Shown: piece by piece, positions 63,043-64,000 of the stretch | Layout: each line of letters starts with the position of its first letter | How positions within the stretch are numbered: the first letter of the stretch is position 1 | NCBI RefSeq assembly: GCF_021117405.1 | Contig: NZ_CP088251.1 | Coordinates: 682,001 to 746,000 of the forward strand | DNA: 64,000 bases | Reading direction: 5' to 3' | Source: Frateuria edaphi | GTDB taxonomy: Bacteria; Pseudomonadota; Gammaproteobacteria; Xanthomonadales; Rhodanobacteraceae | Program-made: the position numbers and the translations under genes | Notes under the pieces: generated by a model | Told to the model about the DNA's origin: nothing | The model's database searches: none | Seen by the model: only the letters and a program-made list of their open reading frames with translations

Positions 63043-64000
63043 ATGACGCCCGCCAACGCCTCCCTGCCGGCACTCGACACCTGGACCGACCTGTCCGGGT
63101 TCAACCAGTTGCGCGCGCAGGCCAAGGGCGACGACAAGGCGGCGCTGCCGAGGGTCGCGAAGCAGTTCGAGGCGATCTTCACCCAGATGATGTTGAAGTC
63201 GATGCGCGAGGCGAATGCCAGCTTCGGCGACAACGACGTCGGCGACAGCCAGCAGGGCAAGGCCTACCGCGACCTGTTCGACCAGCAGCTTTCGCTCTCG
63301 CTCTCGCAGGGCAACAACGGTCTGGGCATCGCCCGCATGCTGGTGCGCCAGCTCGGCGGCAAGGACGCCGAGCCCAAGCCCGCGCCGACGACGGACAACA
63401 AGGCGCTGCTCGCCAGCGTCGCCGCCGGCGCGCTGCCGGGCACCGCGGCCGCGAGCCTGTTCGGGCCCCTCGCGGCGGGCGCCGAGGCCGGTACCCGCGC
63501 GCTGCTGCACCTGGGCGAAAGCGTGGCGGGGCAGGGCGACGGGCTGCTGCCCCTCACCGCCGATGCGAACCCGGCGCAGGGCTGGCGCGCCGCGCTCGGC
63601 GAGCTGGCACAGGGCGCGGTTAACGTGGCCAGCAAGTTCATCCCGGGCGATCCGGCCGGCTTCGTGCGCGCCATGGCGCCGCACGCGCAGGCCGCGGCCG
63701 ACAAGCTCGGCGTCTCGGTGCGCGCGCTGCTGGCGCAGGCCGCGCTGGAGACCGGCTGGGGCAAGCACCTGCCGCACCGGCACGACGGTTCCAGCAGCTT
63801 CAACCTGTTCGGCATCAAGGCCGGCGGCAGCTGGGGTGGCGACAAGGTCAGCGTGCCCACGCTCGAATACGAAGGCGGCGTGGCGGTGCGCAAGCGCGAC
63901 AACTTCCGCGCCTACGACAACCCTTCCGAGGCTTTCGCCGACTACGCCCGCATGCTGGCGGACAACCCGCGCTACGCGCAGGCGCTGGGAAAAGGCGAGA
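63043..64000 (+). CDS. flgJ: FlgJ rod-capping muramidase (cut by window end)
   Basis: The first 319 residues are present. The N-terminal rod-cap domain has KQFEAIFTQMMLKSMREANASFGDNDVGDSQQGKAYRDLFDQQLSLSLS. A linker of about 90 residues leads to a glucosaminidase domain with VSVRALLAQAALETGWGKH (catalytic Glu), SSSFNLFGIKAGGSWGG and YDNPSEAFADYARML. It opens the peptidoglycan for the rod. It follows flgI by 17 bp. The C-terminus lies outside the window. Confidence 0.95.
   Translation, partial: MTPANASLPALDTWTDLSGFNQLRAQAKGDDKAALPRVAKQFEAIFTQMMLKSMREANASFGDNDVGDSQQGKAYRDLFDQQLSLSLSQGNNGLGIARMLVRQLGGKDAEPKPAPTTDNKALLASVAAGALPGTAAASLFGPLAAGAEAGTRALLHLGESVAGQGDGLLPLTADANPAQGWRAALGELAQGAVNVASKFIPGDPAGFVRAMAPHAQAAADKLGVSVRALLAQAALETGWGKHLPHRHDGSSSFNLFGIKAGGSWGGDKVSVPTLEYEGGVAVRKRDNFRAYDNPSEAFADYARMLADNPRYAQALGKGE

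Overview
The window is high-GC chromosomal DNA from a flagellated gammaproteobacterium. The likeliest home is the Xanthomonadales/Lysobacterales, probably Rhodanobacteraceae (Rhodanobacter, Dyella, Luteibacter or Frateuria type). The basis is the gene content: a second LexA with imuA-imuB-dnaE2, a YfhL-type ferredoxin, an ABC permease/M1 peptidase fusion, sigma-54 and sigma-28 flagellar promoters, GTAG-headed REP hairpins and strongly GC-ending codons. The family is inferred from this, not proved. No rRNA, CRISPR array, prophage or insertion sequence was seen. The only RNA gene found is tRNA-Phe.

Layout. (1) 1-31 kb is an accessory, metabolic and stress region rich in small oxidoreductase, hydrolase and transporter modules, each beside its own regulator. 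A MocR-type regulator faces a cupin/CMD/HD/DoxX operon. An AraC regulator faces a CMD (AhpD-like)/DUF417 operon. A Kup potassium transporter is followed by a KdpDE-like two-component pair. Further on are LysR/SDR, CMD plus peroxiredoxin, an epoxide-hydrolase-like enzyme, a CGNR regulator, a second AraC-type CMD promoter, a TetR/membrane-protein pair with a striking operator, an ABC exporter fused to an M1 peptidase, an XRE/NTF2/hydrolase group, a DHA2 exporter, tsaB, and the divergent yeiH/yeiE pair. (2) 30.6-37.3 kb holds a UdgX-like uracil-DNA glycosylase next to the SOS mutagenesis cassette lexA-imuA-imuB-dnaE2. (3) 37.4-51 kb is mostly core: a very large hybrid histidine kinase, tRNA-Phe, yggX, mutY, an AsmA-like protein, ftsY, rsmD, coaD, a lipoprotein, a ferredoxin coupled to gamma-glutamyltransferase, and an MBL hydrolase coupled to a TMEM43 homologue. 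(4) 51.2-64 kb is a flagellar and chemotaxis block: HDOD protein, flgN, flgM, flgA and an MCP on the minus strand, then cheV and flgBCDEFGHIJ on the plus strand, with flgJ cut by the window end.

Regulation visible in the sequence. Sigma-54 (-24/-12) elements precede the MCP-flgA unit and flgB. Sigma-28 elements precede flgM and the MCP gene. A 14-bp palindrome covers the lexA start. The two AraC-type CMD promoters share a bipartite motif with identical spacing although they lie 12 kb apart. Several regulator genes (mocR, lexA, yeiE-like) have a -10 box so close to the ATG that leaderless or near-leaderless mRNAs are likely. Perfect or near-perfect palindromes mark several other divergent promoters.
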